Made by a program: the position numbers and the translations under genes. A model generated the notes under the pieces. That model worked only from the letters and a program-made list of their open reading frames with translations. It was not told where the DNA came from and ran no database searches. A DNA stretch of 64,000 nt from Nyssa sinensis. Lineage: Eukaryota > Streptophyta > Magnoliopsida > Cornales > Nyssaceae. The stretch covers positions 33,744,226 through 33,808,225 of the forward strand of contig CM018052.1 in assembly GCA_008638375.1 (NCBI GenBank), read 5' to 3'. The first letter of the stretch is position 1, and every line of letters begins with the position of its first letter. Shown in pieces: positions 43,577 through 55,334 of this stretch.

Positions 43577-44980
43577 TGGGGTGAGAATTAAACCTTACAG
43601 TTACAAATCTCTTGCAAGCTGCTAGAAAATATGGTAGTGCAAGTGGCCATTAGGTAATGTCTTTTTAAAGCACTTTTTAATAAGAAAAAACGGTAACTTT
43701 TATAATTTTTGTTTCTTATTTAAAAAGATAAAAATACGTTTGATAACCAAAATATTTTTTATCCTAGTATTAATTTTTTTAATGTATCTATCAAAATCAT
43801 TGTTCAAAAATACATTAGATATTGAGACAGTGGTAGTGGTGGTGGGGGTGGTAGGATGATGACGACTGGGGTGGTGCGGTAATTAAAACAAATGGTGCGG
43901 TAATTAAAACAAATAAAATATAAAAGTAAAATTTTTAAGTATAAAAAGTAAAATCTCTTTGTTTTTTTCTTAAAATTATATTTTTTGGTTGTTTTTTATG
44001 TATTTTTTAAAGTACTTTTTTAGAATGTAAATTAAACACTATTTTTTTTTAATCTTTTACTTAAATATGCAATAAAATACTCAAGAAAAAGTATTACCAA
44101 ATAGATACAAAGATAATAAAACTTGTGATCTATTTGTGTACTTATACAACGTAAGACTGAGATTAGAAAATCAACCCCATGATAAACTTTGTCATCTCGA
44201 GGGATGAAGCCAGGATTTTAATTCAGGGGGCCAAATTTTGTTCTTTATGTTCAATTATAATATTTAAAATCAAAATAATATAAAAACTTAATATGAATTA
44301 ATAATATTTTTATAAAAAATTAAATTATTTAATATAAATTTTTTTATAGATTAGACAAGAATTCAAATAAAAAAGAAATCCTAAAAAAAGCTTTAGACTA
44401 TACAAATAAAACTCAAAAAATTTACTATGCAGGGCCAAGATGAGCCAATGTTTGAAGTAGGAAATATGTGGCACAATTACAGTGCAGCCTCCATTTTGGT
44501 AATAAGATTTCCAAGCTTACCCACCCAACAAGGCATTGAGGGACCAAAACAGCAAGACCAATCCAAAACAAAGTAAAAAAGTAGAACCAATTGATGGAAT
44601 TCATTTGGATGAGTGGTAGAAAAGTGTGATTTGGAAAAGTCTCTCCTAACTGCTTAACCAAAATACTTGTTTTGGATTTATTGCAATCTTAAAAAGTGTG
44701 GTTCATAAGCTGGACTAAACACCTAATTTTTTTTAAAAAAAACCCATTTTAGGCTTGAAAATGCCCATTTTGGGATCCATTAAACTAAACCAAACACACA
44801 CTAAAGTCCAGCCATCTATCAAAAGGAGAAATAGACAAAATAGACTTGAAGCCATCCCATGGGAGAGTAACTGCAGACAGTCTCATAGTTTCAATTTTTA
44901 CAATGTTACTTTTTTCTCTATTAAGAGTCGGACATGTTGTCCAAATGACATGATCTTATAGGCCAGATTCATAGTCCCAG
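42557..44980. other. Intergenic, repeats only
   Basis: No gene was seen. It holds a (TC)n microsatellite at 43,491-43,575 and a GT-rich stretch at 43,829-43,880. A 19 bp direct repeat containing 'ggtgcggtaattaaaac' starts at 43,873 and again about 20 bp later. An AT-rich element-like block spans 43,650-44,110. Confidence 0.6.
43491..43575. repeat. (TC)n microsatellite
   Basis: About 42 CT/TC units with one interruption, in the intergenic region after phospholipase A I. Confidence 0.96.
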
Positions 44981-44989
44981 TGCATCCAA

Positions 44990-45305
44990 AAACTTCTCTA
45001 GATAGCACTTGTAATAATCTGAATTACTGCCTCAGCCTTTACACAGAATGCTAGGAGGCCAACTTGAACCCTGAAAGACTTCTCTTTCAGGTTATGAATC
45101 ACCCAGGAATTCTATGGATGAGACACAGCTGCATGTTGTCTTTCCACACTTCATCAAAGTATGGACATTCAAAGAAGAGGGTGACTGACTGTTTCACTGT
45201 CCATTCCACAAAGACCACAAGAGTCACTCATAATCTGTCCCCATACTTGTAGTCTGCTTTTACTAGCTAAGCTACCTCTGCATGTCATCCGTAGGATAAA
45301 AGCAA
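44990..45305 (-). mobile_element. LINE fragment (RT zinc-binding region)
   Basis: The minus strand reads KFAFILRMTCRGSLASKSRL, then QIMSDSCGLCGMDSETVSH, matching the zinc-binding domain that follows RT in plant LINEs (C-x2-C with H and C downstream). A frameshift follows within the next 20 codons. No other LINE part is attached. Confidence 0.7.
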
Positions 45306-45337
45306 ATTTGAAGATAGTAGTATATTTTGCAATGCTT

Positions 45338-45450
45338 GAGGGCAAGCCTTGGCTTAACGGTAAGGTGCATTATGACCTGGAGATTACAAGTTCGATTCGT
45401 AAAAACAATCTCTCTACTTACAAGGCAAAGCTACATAAGCCTCGTGGACA
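45338..45450 (+). mobile_element. tRNA-derived SINE fragment (Au-like)
   Basis: An A-box-like TGGCTTAACGG and a B-box GTTCGATTC are spaced as in tRNA-derived SINEs. A body with 'acttacaaggcaaagctac' follows, resembling the plant Au SINE. The end and target duplication are unclear. Confidence 0.6.
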
Positions 45451-46763
45451 GGATTTTAGTTTTTTACATTTTGCAAGGCTTGTTAGGTTAGTCTAAACTC
45501 CCAAGCACAAAGTAAACTCATCACCTATCTTTAAAGTGATCAATATAATATAGGTAAAATACACAAATTTGAAAATTAGCATGGATACTGATTAAAACCA
45601 TTTCATTATAAGAAGAAAGACAATAAAATGATTTTTGTCGGTACCCGCAATGAGTTTCATCAATGGCAGGCCTGAAATCGAAAAATGTGCATAAAAGTGG
45701 ATTGTATTCAAACTATTCATCATCCCACTTTTGAAATGAGTGATGATATAAAGCAAAAGAAAGAGGTAGTGAAAGCAAGAACATCCAGGACCACCACACC
45801 TAAAAGCTCTCAAGTTTGTTTATCTAAGTAGAAAACATATCACCTCTTTCCCCCTACCCAGGACAAGAAAAAGAGTCTCTCCAAATAGAAATGAGGAGTT
45901 TCTGAGCTGCTTCTCTCAGATCATCATCTGATCAAGACATACAGGCATGTTTGATTTCAGTGAGCATGATTATTCAATATCAATTGCCATGATCACAATG
46001 CCAGGCAGCATGAAAAAAACAATCACATGACCCCCCCAAGAAGTCAGAAAGGGTAAAAGGCTGTGTAAAATAATAAAAATAATTACATTGACCTATCTGA
46101 CAATTATAGAGACTTCTTCTGTATTATTTAAAATTACACTGATATCTTCTTTGTTATTTTGGTAATATACAGATTCTCCCTCTATACAATCTCTGTCATT
46201 GATGGTGTTAAAGTTTTAACCATTTTTTTAAATAACTAAAACGCACATATATTACTAACACCTCCCATATTTATCTTTTCAGTGATCACAAGAGAGATTT
46301 ATCTAATTATTAGATATCACAAAGGAGGTAAAAGTATAATTATCTCTAAGGGTAAAATAGTAAATTTAACATCTATCTTTGGACAAATTTGACAAAAAAA
46401 TGTCAGTGTAATTTCAAAGAACACGGGAGAGATTTTATAATTGTCAAATATCATCGAGGAGGACAGCGTAATTATACCAAAAGAAAATTAAATTGTTTTA
46501 GTTGCAGATGAATATGATGAGCACATCTCCATCCAAAGCTCTAATTATGAAAAATCTCACGCTGTCCACTTTGAATAAAGCATGTCTAAAACACATTATT
46601 GTAAAGCCGAGGAAGAAGGTCCAAAAATCAAAGCAATCCTCCCACCCAGACAGAGACCCAAAACCACTACTCATTCATCATCTGGAAGGCTTCAATGACA
46701 CTGCAACCATGCCAAAAAAATGCAATATAAAGCCACCCCACAACCACCAAATTCCTTGAAAAA
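45451..46763. other. Upstream region of the small plant gene
   Basis: No domain recognised. A possible TATA element ('atataaag') lies at about 46,727, 37 bp before the ATG of the small gene. The region 46,060-46,470 contains repeated phrases about intervals such as 'aattacac' and 'agagat' and may be an old repeat. Confidence 0.4.
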
Positions 46764-47099
46764 ATGGAAGCAAAAGTTCCAGTTGAGGTAGGCACGCGAG
46801 GCACTGTTAGATCGCTTGTCATGAAGGAAATTGAGTACTTCAGCAAACTTGAATTAGATTGCCATGGAAGCTTTAGAAAGCCTCAGGAGCACGTTGTGAA
46901 CCTGGCTTCTCGCAGTGGTAATTCCTGGCCTAGTTTTGGATTCCGGGTAATGACCTGCAGAAGGAAGAAGAGGAGAGGTAGCGGGTTTCTACCAAGCATC
47001 TGCTCGCAGGTGGAAGTTGCAGACAGCCATCAGCTGAATGGGATTCCTGGCTTCAGTTACAGGAACCTTAAAGCTGACGTGAAGAAATTTGAGGTTTAG
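46764..47099 (+). CDS. Small uncharacterised plant protein, 111 residues
   Basis: Single-exon frame starting MEAKVPVEVGTRGTVRSLVM. I believe this N terminus resembles small uncharacterised proteins found across angiosperms, but I cannot name a family. The first 40 residues look structured and conserved-like, with alternating charged and hydrophobic residues. A basic run CRRKKRRG lies at residues 65-72 and could be a nuclear localisation signal. There is no signal peptide or membrane segment. Codon use differs from the AT-rich flanks, supporting a real gene. A frame at 46,502-46,759 just upstream is probably 5' leader and not protein. Function unknown. Confidence 0.6.
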   Translation: MEAKVPVEVGTRGTVRSLVMKEIEYFSKLELDCHGSFRKPQEHVVNLASRSGNSWPSFGFRVMTCRRKKRRGSGFLPSICSQVEVADSHQLNGIPGFSYRNLKADVKKFEV

Positions 47100-50041
47100 A
47101 AAATGGTTCCATAGAGTTTTGATAATTGAGCTTCCTAAGCCAGTTGGATGTAAGGCTGGACCACGGTTTTCCACAACTTCAATAGTATTAGATTTCTTTT
47201 TTTTCAGTTTCCTCTCTCTTAGGAGTTCTTCCTTTCCAAAAATTATTCAGTACTCCTGGAGCAGTGCTCGTAATGGTACAAGGCACATATACATCTACGG
47301 TACAGTCTTATACACATGGCATTAAATCTAAGCGTTGGAAACGTATTCCAGAAGTACCAAAAAATTACTCTTTTCTGAAGTGATGTTGTCAGGGCTGAGT
47401 ATTGGGATCTTATGAGCAGCTTTACTGAATACTGTCATCATGTTTTTTTTTTTTTTTTTTGGGGTACTTCGTTTCCTTGGGGTCCTTTCTTTATGATGTT
47501 GATGCTTCTACTTCTGCTTGCTTCATTCATGACAAATATTCTTCAATCTTGAATATCCTCTGTATGGGGTAGCATTGCGATCGCAGGGAGTTCAGACGTG
47601 TACTCACAGAGGATCTCTTCTTGCGAGTTTCTGTTGTGCCTTTCATGAAATGAATTTCCAGGATAGGTTCCAGTGTCTCTGGACCATTCTCTCGAGTTTC
47701 AACCAAAGGTCTGCAGGAACTTCAGAAAGAAACTCTTGTGAAGCTAGCTACAGACAATGACGTGCAGAAACAGATCGAGAACAAGAAGACATGAAGCAAT
47801 ACTTGGGGGATACAGTTAAGTCATGTGTATTTTTAGGAGTTTGATTTATGAGATTCATGTTGATTGGTTTGTACTGTTTATAGATAAAATCAACATAGAG
47901 GTCAGCAAGGATTTATTATATTATTCAAACAACTACTATAATGATGAACAAAAATATAGATATAGGTTCATTTATCAAACAAATTTTTTTTTAATTGTGA
48001 CCAGGGCACGAGGATCTTTTAACTGCAAGGTCTAAAAATAGAGATATAGGTTCATTTATCAAACAACAAAAACTATAATTGCACATGGATCCTTTAACTA
48101 AGATCTAGGTTAGATGTATGCAGTTTTACTCTGCATGTGTGACTTTCAGTTCACAATAGAGGAATTTTGATGTTTTACTAAGGTCTGCCTTGTGAGAAAA
48201 GGATCTGCAAGACAGTAAAACAGAGCCAGAACAGTGTACACACCATTCTCTGTCAGCAGATTCTTTTGGAAATCCAACCAGCAACTCCCAGGAGGTTTAA
48301 TTTCTTGGCCGAAAATAAAAGAAGAAAAAAAGGGTCTCGCAGACAGAGTTCAAATATTACTGTGTTTGAAAAACAGTGATATGATGGATTCAGGAACACA
48401 ATAGTTCTACTGAAACCTCATACGGTTATGGCCACCGGTTTAGGAACTTGATTATTTGAATGAGCAAGCCAAAACATACTTGGTGTAGATCGGTTGAATA
48501 TAAGAACTCCACATGCAGACTTGTACCGGGAATGAATATATGGAAGTGAACTCGTGAGAGAAATTGAGGGAAGAAGTAATAGAGAGGAACAACAAAAGAT
48601 CAGGACGAAGTGAAGATCTTCTTTGGAGTCATGAGCAAAAACAAAATTAATAGCAATAAACAAACAAAAAGAAGCTACTGCAATTCATATTATGGGAAGC
48701 TTGTCTTTACATGAGAAGCCACTGCAAGTTCCTTCTATGGTCTGAGCAGCAAAAGGAGGAATCCGTCCTCAGAAGGGTCGCGACTTATTCGTTAGTTGGA
48801 CTCTGTTATGGATTTCTGACCACATTCTCCGTGGGGCCCTCTTATCTCATCCTTCTCGGAGCTCGGGCAAAAACTGATATATCAGCTCTTGTCTCATCTT
48901 TGGCCAATCGGTGATGGGTTGGCATGAAGAATCAACCAATATTAGTGCCGCTTAGACAAACTTAACCTTTGAATTTCTTTTATTTATTTATTTTTTCATA
49001 AAGTGGTTGTTCTCATCCTTAAACCCACATTTTAATTCTTTACAGCCCCGAACATTTTACCATTGCATTAATTTTATCATAAATATTAGTCTTTACCTCC
49101 TATCTGATTCAAGCATCCATTCTTTTACAATCTGCACATTTTTGAAACCATCATGATGCAGCTCTTTGTAGACTTGTCAAACGTTTAAATGCTATATTGC
49201 AGCAGTTTTGGTAATGAGATTAGTGTGGTTGTTAGTGTCTTTGTTGTCCATGTTGTGGGGTAATCCTTTGTACCTAATTGGTGGAACATATCCCCGATTA
49301 TATCTCAAATTTGATGTCATTCAGAACCCATTTCTCGATAATCAACTTTAGAATTTATTCTACAAAATTTGAACCTCCCTCAAACGGGCTCTAAGCGGTG
49401 ATTTTGAAAATCACACCATGTGGGACCCAAAAATATTACACAATGTCACATCATCTTACGGATACATAACACTTTCCTTGTATTTGTCATTTTGCATGGA
49501 TATCATGATTTAGCAACCATTTTGTTGATACAGATGCAAACTTATAAGCAAATACTGACAGTAAAACTAACATGGAACTTCAAGGAAAACATGCCCAGGA
49601 TGCTAAAATATGCCGCCTTCATTGTTACAAAGGGTTTCAAAGAAGCCATGGTTCCTGTGCATTCACTTTCGACTCCCAGTGCAATAAATGTAGCCCATCA
49701 AACTCACTCTTTCTTAAATTTGTAACAGCATGACCTACAAACTTAAGAACTTCCTATATATATTCACTTCCATAATCAAAATTCTAATTACATATAAAAG
49801 CAAGAAACTGAGGTTCATCTATTTGACTGCTGATTTAGTCTCATATCAAAGATTAAACACTGTTACATTGATAGTAACACTATAGATGCAGCAACTTTTT
49901 TACGTTGGAAGTTTGGCTTTACTTTGTGGCTAAGCAGCAATTCCTTTAGCTTTGCACCGAATCTATAGTTTTTAACCTCCGAGTACAAGCCCTTTTTCTC
50001 ATTGTCAAATGTTTCTGAAATGTATCTACCACAGCTTCTTT
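47100..50041. other. Intergenic between the small gene and the kinase
   Basis: No intact gene. It holds the probable 3' UTR of the small gene, a poly-T run at about 47,442-47,460, a plastid ycf1-like fragment (48,790-48,868) and AT-rich sequence. About 49,860-50,041 is probably the 3' UTR of the minus-strand kinase. Confidence 0.55.
48790..48868 (+). pseudogene. Plastid ycf1 (TIC214)-like fragment
   Basis: Translation gives VGLCYGFLTTFSVGPSYLIL, which corresponds to the Ycf1 N-terminal membrane segment, and the DNA wording also matches the plastid gene closely as I recall it. The match covers only about 75-80 bp and is flanked by unrelated sequence, so this is a nuclear plastid DNA scrap, not a gene. 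Confidence 0.65.
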
Positions 50042-53000
50042 TCATGTATCTGTTTCATATCCAGTTTCATCATCTGTTGCCATGGCTAAATACTCAAGAG
50101 CATTAACAACATCACCTATCAAAGGTCGTGTGTTAGCTTCCTCCTGGAGACACATAGCTGAAATTGCAAGAGCTTGGTACAGAGCCTTTATAGGGTACTT
50201 CCCTTCAAGCAATGGGTCAGCCAATAATGTAAACTTTCCCTTGTCTTTAAACAATGGTTGTGCCTGCAAGACAAGCATGTGTTTGTTATATGTTCGAATA
50301 GACTATATATATCTCATATACATGTATATAGGCTTGGGAGTGTAAGCAACATATAAGATTAAGGTGCCTCGAGTACATTTATATATAGATATAGATTAAA
50401 CTCCATGAACATACCCAAGAAACCAGGTTCTGTTCCTCAGCTGGTCTAGTGGTATCAATAACTCTCCTTCCTGAGATTATCTCCAAGAGCACAACTCCGA
50501 AACTGTATACATCAGACTTGGTTGTCAGATAACCTGTCGTTGCATACTCCGGAGCACAGTAGCCATAAGTTCCCATCACCCTCGTTGACACATATTCCTC
50601 GCATCCAGTTGGACCTAACTTGGCAAATCCAAAATCAGATAACTTAGGATTGAACTCCTCATCTAGTAAAATGTTTGATGCTTTGAAATCCCGATAGATA
50701 ATTGCAGGGTTGGTTCTATCATGCAAGTATTCAAGTCCTTCAGCTGCTCCTTTTGCTATCCTCATCCTAGTGTTCCAATCTAGAGGCTTGTTATGAGCAG
50801 GCAAACCTGCAAAGCAGAGAGCATATCAGTGTTTGTAAAACCAGACATTACATATGTTGAAAGTTAAGGTTTAAGGATTTTGGTTGAAGGTTAAAGCCTT
50901 GAAAGAGGAAGTGGAATAAGGAGCAGGGAGGGTGGACTTGAAGAAAATGGAAGCTTTGGAGGAAATTGCGTACCTAGACCGCACAGAAGAATCAAGACCT
51001 CTATCATCAGCAGAAATAGCTCTGAGAGTATCAGCCAAAGAAGAATGAAGGAGGCTAGCCAGGTTGGAAAAGATTAGTTGGCGGCTGTGGCAACACTGAT
51101 TCTATAGTACATTTGACTCTATTAAGCACCATATCTTCAGTTAAAAGTAGGGCTGATAATTTTCCCCGTCCCATTAAGAACATGACATATCCCGTCCGTA
51201 ATGGAATGGATTTGGGAAAAGGTATGTCTATCGTATTAGGTTTTGGGATGGGGTTGGGATAAAGGCACACCACTCCGTCATGATTATATAAAATAAAATA
51301 ATAAATGTATTTTTGTAATATATAATCAATATTTATAATAATATTATTTACATACTCATTAAAAATTTAGACAGACTTGATAGAATTATATGTTTGATAA
51401 TGATATTATTTACAGACCCATTAAAAGTTTAGATAAACTTGACAGAATTATATGTTTAAAAAAGAAAACAATGTCATTCTAATTTTCTATTGATATGCAT
51501 ATTTCTTAGTTTAATATGTGTAATATATTGTTTGAAATATACTAATTATTGAATAAAATAAATAAAATTTAAAATTCAATGGGAATCTGGATGGTGAACC
51601 ACCCCTGCCTATCACAGGCTTTAAAAGAATTTGAGAGCAAGTTTTTTTTCGCGGGACAATATTAGAAAAGGTGTTCTCATTCCAAACATGCCCTATTGTC
51701 ATCCCTAGTTAAAAGCAAAAAGAAGTAATTTTTGGACATACCAAGAAGATGATCTTCCAGAGATCCATTGGACATGTATTCGTATACTAAAATTCTCTGA
51801 TGACCATCAGCACAATACCCAATCAGATTAACGAGGTTTTGGTGGTGAACAAGACTCAATGTCAAAACCTCTGCAAGAAATTCTCTATTTCCTTGAAATC
51901 CATTCCTGTCAAGTTGCTTTACAGCCACAACCTGAATCGAAGGACATAAAACAAAGTATATATGAACTATAAGAATTCTTTGAAATACATGCACAAATAG
52001 GCACACACACACATATATATATAGATATAGATAGAGAGAGACCTGATTTCTGCTCCCAATGAGTCCTTTATAAACCCTCCCAAATCCACCTTCGCCCACC
52101 AGCAATTTAGGATTAAAGTTGTCGGTTGCAGCAGCCAGTTGATGGAATGTGAAAGTCTCAGGAGCACCTTTTACATTTCCATATTTAAGTATGTCTTTGG
52201 CTAGTTTCGTCTGCTTACTACCTGCTTATTGATTAAAAGATAAAAACAAATATGGTTCAAATTTGCATTGGACAGCCAACAAAAATTTAGAACCTTTCAA
52301 AATTAGAATATTTTAATTTGTCCAACCATCTACTTGGAATGCACCTGAGTTTCAGTTATTACGGTTAACCACACACACACACAAAACAGTTTGCAAGTTT
52401 CATCAACAAAACCATTCTATCAAGAGGAGAATATTTGGGAATATTGCATTTTACCGACAACCAAAAAAAAAATTTCTCATTTATATTCATAACCCAAAAA
52501 AATCATCATTGTTAGAGACAGTGGCTCATATTATTGTAATATGTGAAACTAATATATGAGTCTTAACCCTAGTTGTATTGTTACAAATGAATAATAGTTT
52601 GCGTATATTGAGGAATTTCAATGTAAGAAGTTAGAATTTTAATTGCAATGCAATATAAATACATTGTAATCATGTTTTCTAAATAATGAAAAATACAGCT
52701 GCTCTCATAAACATAGGCACATTATCGAACCATGTAAATTCTCTATGTTATTTTTTTTTCTCTCTCTAACTCTTGTTCCATAGATCGTTAACTCACAACA
52801 ATCATCTTCAAAACTTTCAAAGGATTAGCACATATTGAATATTCAAACAGGTGTGACATGAAGGAGAAAAAAAAAAAACTAAACCAGAAGATGGTCAATG
52901 CATCTGAGAGAATGAATGGCCAAAACTTTCCTAACAATCTGCCAACAAATGTACATGTTTGAAAGAAATGCAATATATAGGACAGTTTGAAAGAAAATCA

Positions 53001-53230
53001 ATCACAACATTATGAATTGCATAAACTTAGAATTAAATTCAGGAATGAAAATTTATGGGCGAAAAATAAATACCTGAGTGCATAGAGATACTTCTCAAAA
53101 GGGCGGCCAATGCCTCTTCATCCTTCAATTTCTGGTTAGCCTTCCTATCCAAACAACTCCTTGAACTTTTCAAATGATTTTTCTCCATTCTATTGGTATG
53201 TTTCACCTTGCAACATGCAAAAAAGCTCAT
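50042..53230 (-). CDS. Receptor-like cytoplasmic kinase, subfamily VII (PBL-like)
   Basis: Ser/Thr kinase of 379 residues relaying signals from plasma-membrane receptors. Exons in minus order: 53230-53074, 52221-52043, 51931-51742, 50806-50415, 50263-50042, all in phase. The glycine-rich loop [11 protein letters not shown] starts at residue 95. The ATP-binding Lys117 is in VAVKQLD, catalytic Asp215 in the RLCK-VII form [11 protein letters not shown], and the metal-binding Asp233 in DFGFAK, where the family usually has DFGLAK. The activation segment [20 protein letters not shown] is complete. The N terminus [10 protein letters not shown] has no Gly2 but has Cys6 and Cys7, so palmitoylation is the likely membrane anchor. 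It is short, with little C-terminal tail. Intron 1 holds a solo LTR and intron 3 a LINE fragment. The exact PBL member is not resolved. Confidence 0.93.
50934..51085 (+). mobile_element. LINE fragment in kinase intron 3
   Basis: The plus strand reads [20 protein letters not shown], a stretch typical of the region between endonuclease and RT in plant LINEs, followed after a TGA (usually Trp) by [12 protein letters not shown]. It is antisense to the kinase. Confidence 0.7.
51125..51700. repeat. AT-rich repeat in kinase intron 3
   Basis: Contains two related blocks starting near 51,339 and 51,402, each with 'attatttaca...cattaaaa-tttaga-a-acttga-agaattatatgttt'. Edges resemble non-autonomous elements with GGG/CCC-rich ends ('ttttccccgtccc'). 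Family not assigned. Confidence 0.4.
52510..52800. repeat. Solo LTR (copia-like) in kinase intron 1
   Basis: A 291 bp sequence from TGTTAGAG to CACAACA, flanked by the 5 bp direct repeat ATCAT (52,505-52,509 and 52,801-52,805). It is the same family as 12,034-12,397. There is no internal sequence, so it arose by LTR-LTR recombination. Confidence 0.9.
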
Positions 53231-53760
53231 CTCCTTCCTATATTATATGCTAACATCAAAACCGGCCCTTCAGGTTCAAAACCCATCAGAATAGCTGGCA
53301 TTTGAAAGTTGGAATTGGACACCAAATGTCTGTAATTAGATCAATGTTGGTGGGTTTGTCTCTAAGGCCTAATCAACACATATATAGTATATACATATAT
53401 GGATAGATATAACACAATTGGCATACAGATGAAATTTGGAGAAATTGATTTAAATTATGAGCAGATCACTGAGAAACGGAAAATGGTACCAGGGAGAACC
53501 AATCTTGGTCAGGGTTTTGCAACAGAAATTCCTGGTAAATAAAGCTGTTTTTTTTTTTTTACCCTTTTTTGTAATGGATAGATACAAGGAGAGAGAAGCT
53601 AAATGAACTTATATTATGTCCTAACTTTGGCAAAATACACCAAATTTAGTCATTTGCTTATTACCAGAATCATCAACCGTTAAAATTTGAAACAATTTAC
53701 TAATAAAAGAAATTAACCAAGTTACTTGAAACATCAAACTCATTCAGGAGCCCCTCTCAA
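53231..53760. promoter_or_regulatory. Upstream region of the kinase
   Basis: Non-coding sequence 5' of the minus-strand kinase start at 53,230. Nothing specific was identified beyond AT-rich stretches. Confidence 0.35.
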
Positions 53761-53769
53761 AGGCAATGG

Positions 53770-54420
53770 ACATGAAGTCCGCCTTTAGATACCCAAGAAC
53801 TTAAGCAGGAGGTTCTCCATCACTACCAGGGAGTTATGATGATGATGCCCCATATTGGTCACTAAATCAGCACTTTTGTTCAACTCTCTCATGGTGTAAG
53901 AGAACTTGGGATCCTTGAATTGGTGGGCATAGCTTTTACCATCCTCAATTAGAACATCAAACTGGCATTTGATTTGATTTGATCATTCTCCAAAAGAGAG
54001 AGAGCAATTTGGCAATCAGATTCAACGACGATTTGTTTGAAATTTTGGAGTTTGAGGCCCTCCCGAATACTCCAGAGCTCAGCCATTAAGCTTGTGCTCG
54101 TGCTTATGAAACCACAGTATCCTAGAACCAAATTTTCTACATCATCCGGAGTTAATCCTCCAAAACTTGCACATCCTGGATTTTCCGTAACACTACCATC
54201 AGTATTCAGCATTATCCACCTTGCTGCAAGGCAATTCCATTTGACAAGGAGGGTCAAAGATGGAATTTCTTGCACGGTGTCCCCTACAAAAGCAAATAAA
54301 AATTCATCAGTGGATTTTTGGAGCTGAAAAAAGGTAGAATTGGCATCCGGTTGCTCATTTTCAAAGACCATTCTGTTCATGGATTTCCAAATCTCCCAGA
54401 TTGCCGCCAAAAGGGTTGCT
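53770..54420 (-). mobile_element. LINE-type RNase H remnant
   Basis: The minus-strand frame at 54,410-53,949 contains WIMLNTDGSVTENPGCASFG, then LMAELWSIREGLKL, then IVVESDCQIALSLL. These are the three signature blocks of the RVT_3 RNase H domain (D, E, D residues) at the C terminus of plant LINE ORF2 and related proteins. The frame breaks at about 53,949, and similar sequence (SYTMRELNKSADLV) continues in another frame towards 53,870. No RT lies upstream, so it is a dead remnant. Confidence 0.8.
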
Positions 54421-55334
54421 TCTTTTAGAAGCCGCAGCCAAAGTTGAATTCAATCCACGAGGAGATGGGTTTTTTGTTCCTCATCTCTGATTCAGTCTTA
54501 TGAATGTGGATTGGGCTGAGGTCACTGGAGTTCATTTGAGATGGTCTAGACTTCGGCTAATTGGCCAAATATGCTAGAACTTGGGTTACTTGAGGAGTCC
54601 AACCAAAACCTCACCTTAGTAGGTCAAGTGATATTTATCTAGTTTTTCAACCATGTTTGATTTGAGGATTTGGCAAGGGAAAGAAAAGGATGAAAAAAAA
54701 ACATTTTTTTTTATATAAAAATTAAGATTTCTTTAGTTACATCTCAATTACAAGCAGAATCATGAATTTTCAGTTGGATCTATACTAATAAAGATCGGAC
54801 TAATAGATCAAAAAATGATAAAGAAATAATTAATGAAAATAATAATCCGAGGACCATCTCAAGTAAAAAGGTGCAAGGTATTGATCTCGAAAGACATTCT
54901 TTCAAGTTTTAGAATTTATCGACACTCATAGTTGAGAAGTATTGTATAAGTTTATAAAATTTTATTTATTCAAAATACAAATTATGACTCCTTGATGAAG
55001 AAAAAACAGGTTTAGAAGAAGGAAAATGAAACAAACATGATGGCTAGATCACAATTTTAATGAAAAAAATTTAAAAGAGGAAAAAGGAAACAAACATGGT
55101 GACTAAGCTACAATTTTGATGATAAAATTAAAAGACTCCCATTAGGTTTGTTTCCGTGACTCGCGAATAACCTTATTTCTGTTTCCAAGTCAAGTCTAAG
55201 GCTTAAGCGGCCACCATCTGAACACGTGTCAGGGACTTGGCACGTGTCACTTCTAACCTCTAACCTCTGCAAAACCTATATCTCTCTTCGAGTCTTCAGA
55301 AACTCAAACCTTGTCGACAAGCAATGCATCGTTA
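54421..55334. promoter_or_regulatory. CLS upstream region with paired G-boxes
   Basis: No gene. Two CACGTG cores lie at 55,223-55,228 (AACACGTGTC) and 55,241-55,246 (GGCACGTGTC), spaced 18 bp and about 90-110 bp before the candidate ATG at 55,335. These are G-box/ABRE type sites, so bZIP or bHLH regulation is plausible. Confidence 0.6.

Noticed and set aside
45338..45450. Functional tRNA gene
   Set aside because: A- and B-box-like motifs are present, but no cloverleaf with paired acceptor stem could be drawn and a SINE body follows.
46502..46759. 85-residue frame just before the small gene
   Set aside because: Low-complexity, no recognised domain, and it ends five bases before the better-supported ATG; more likely leader sequence.
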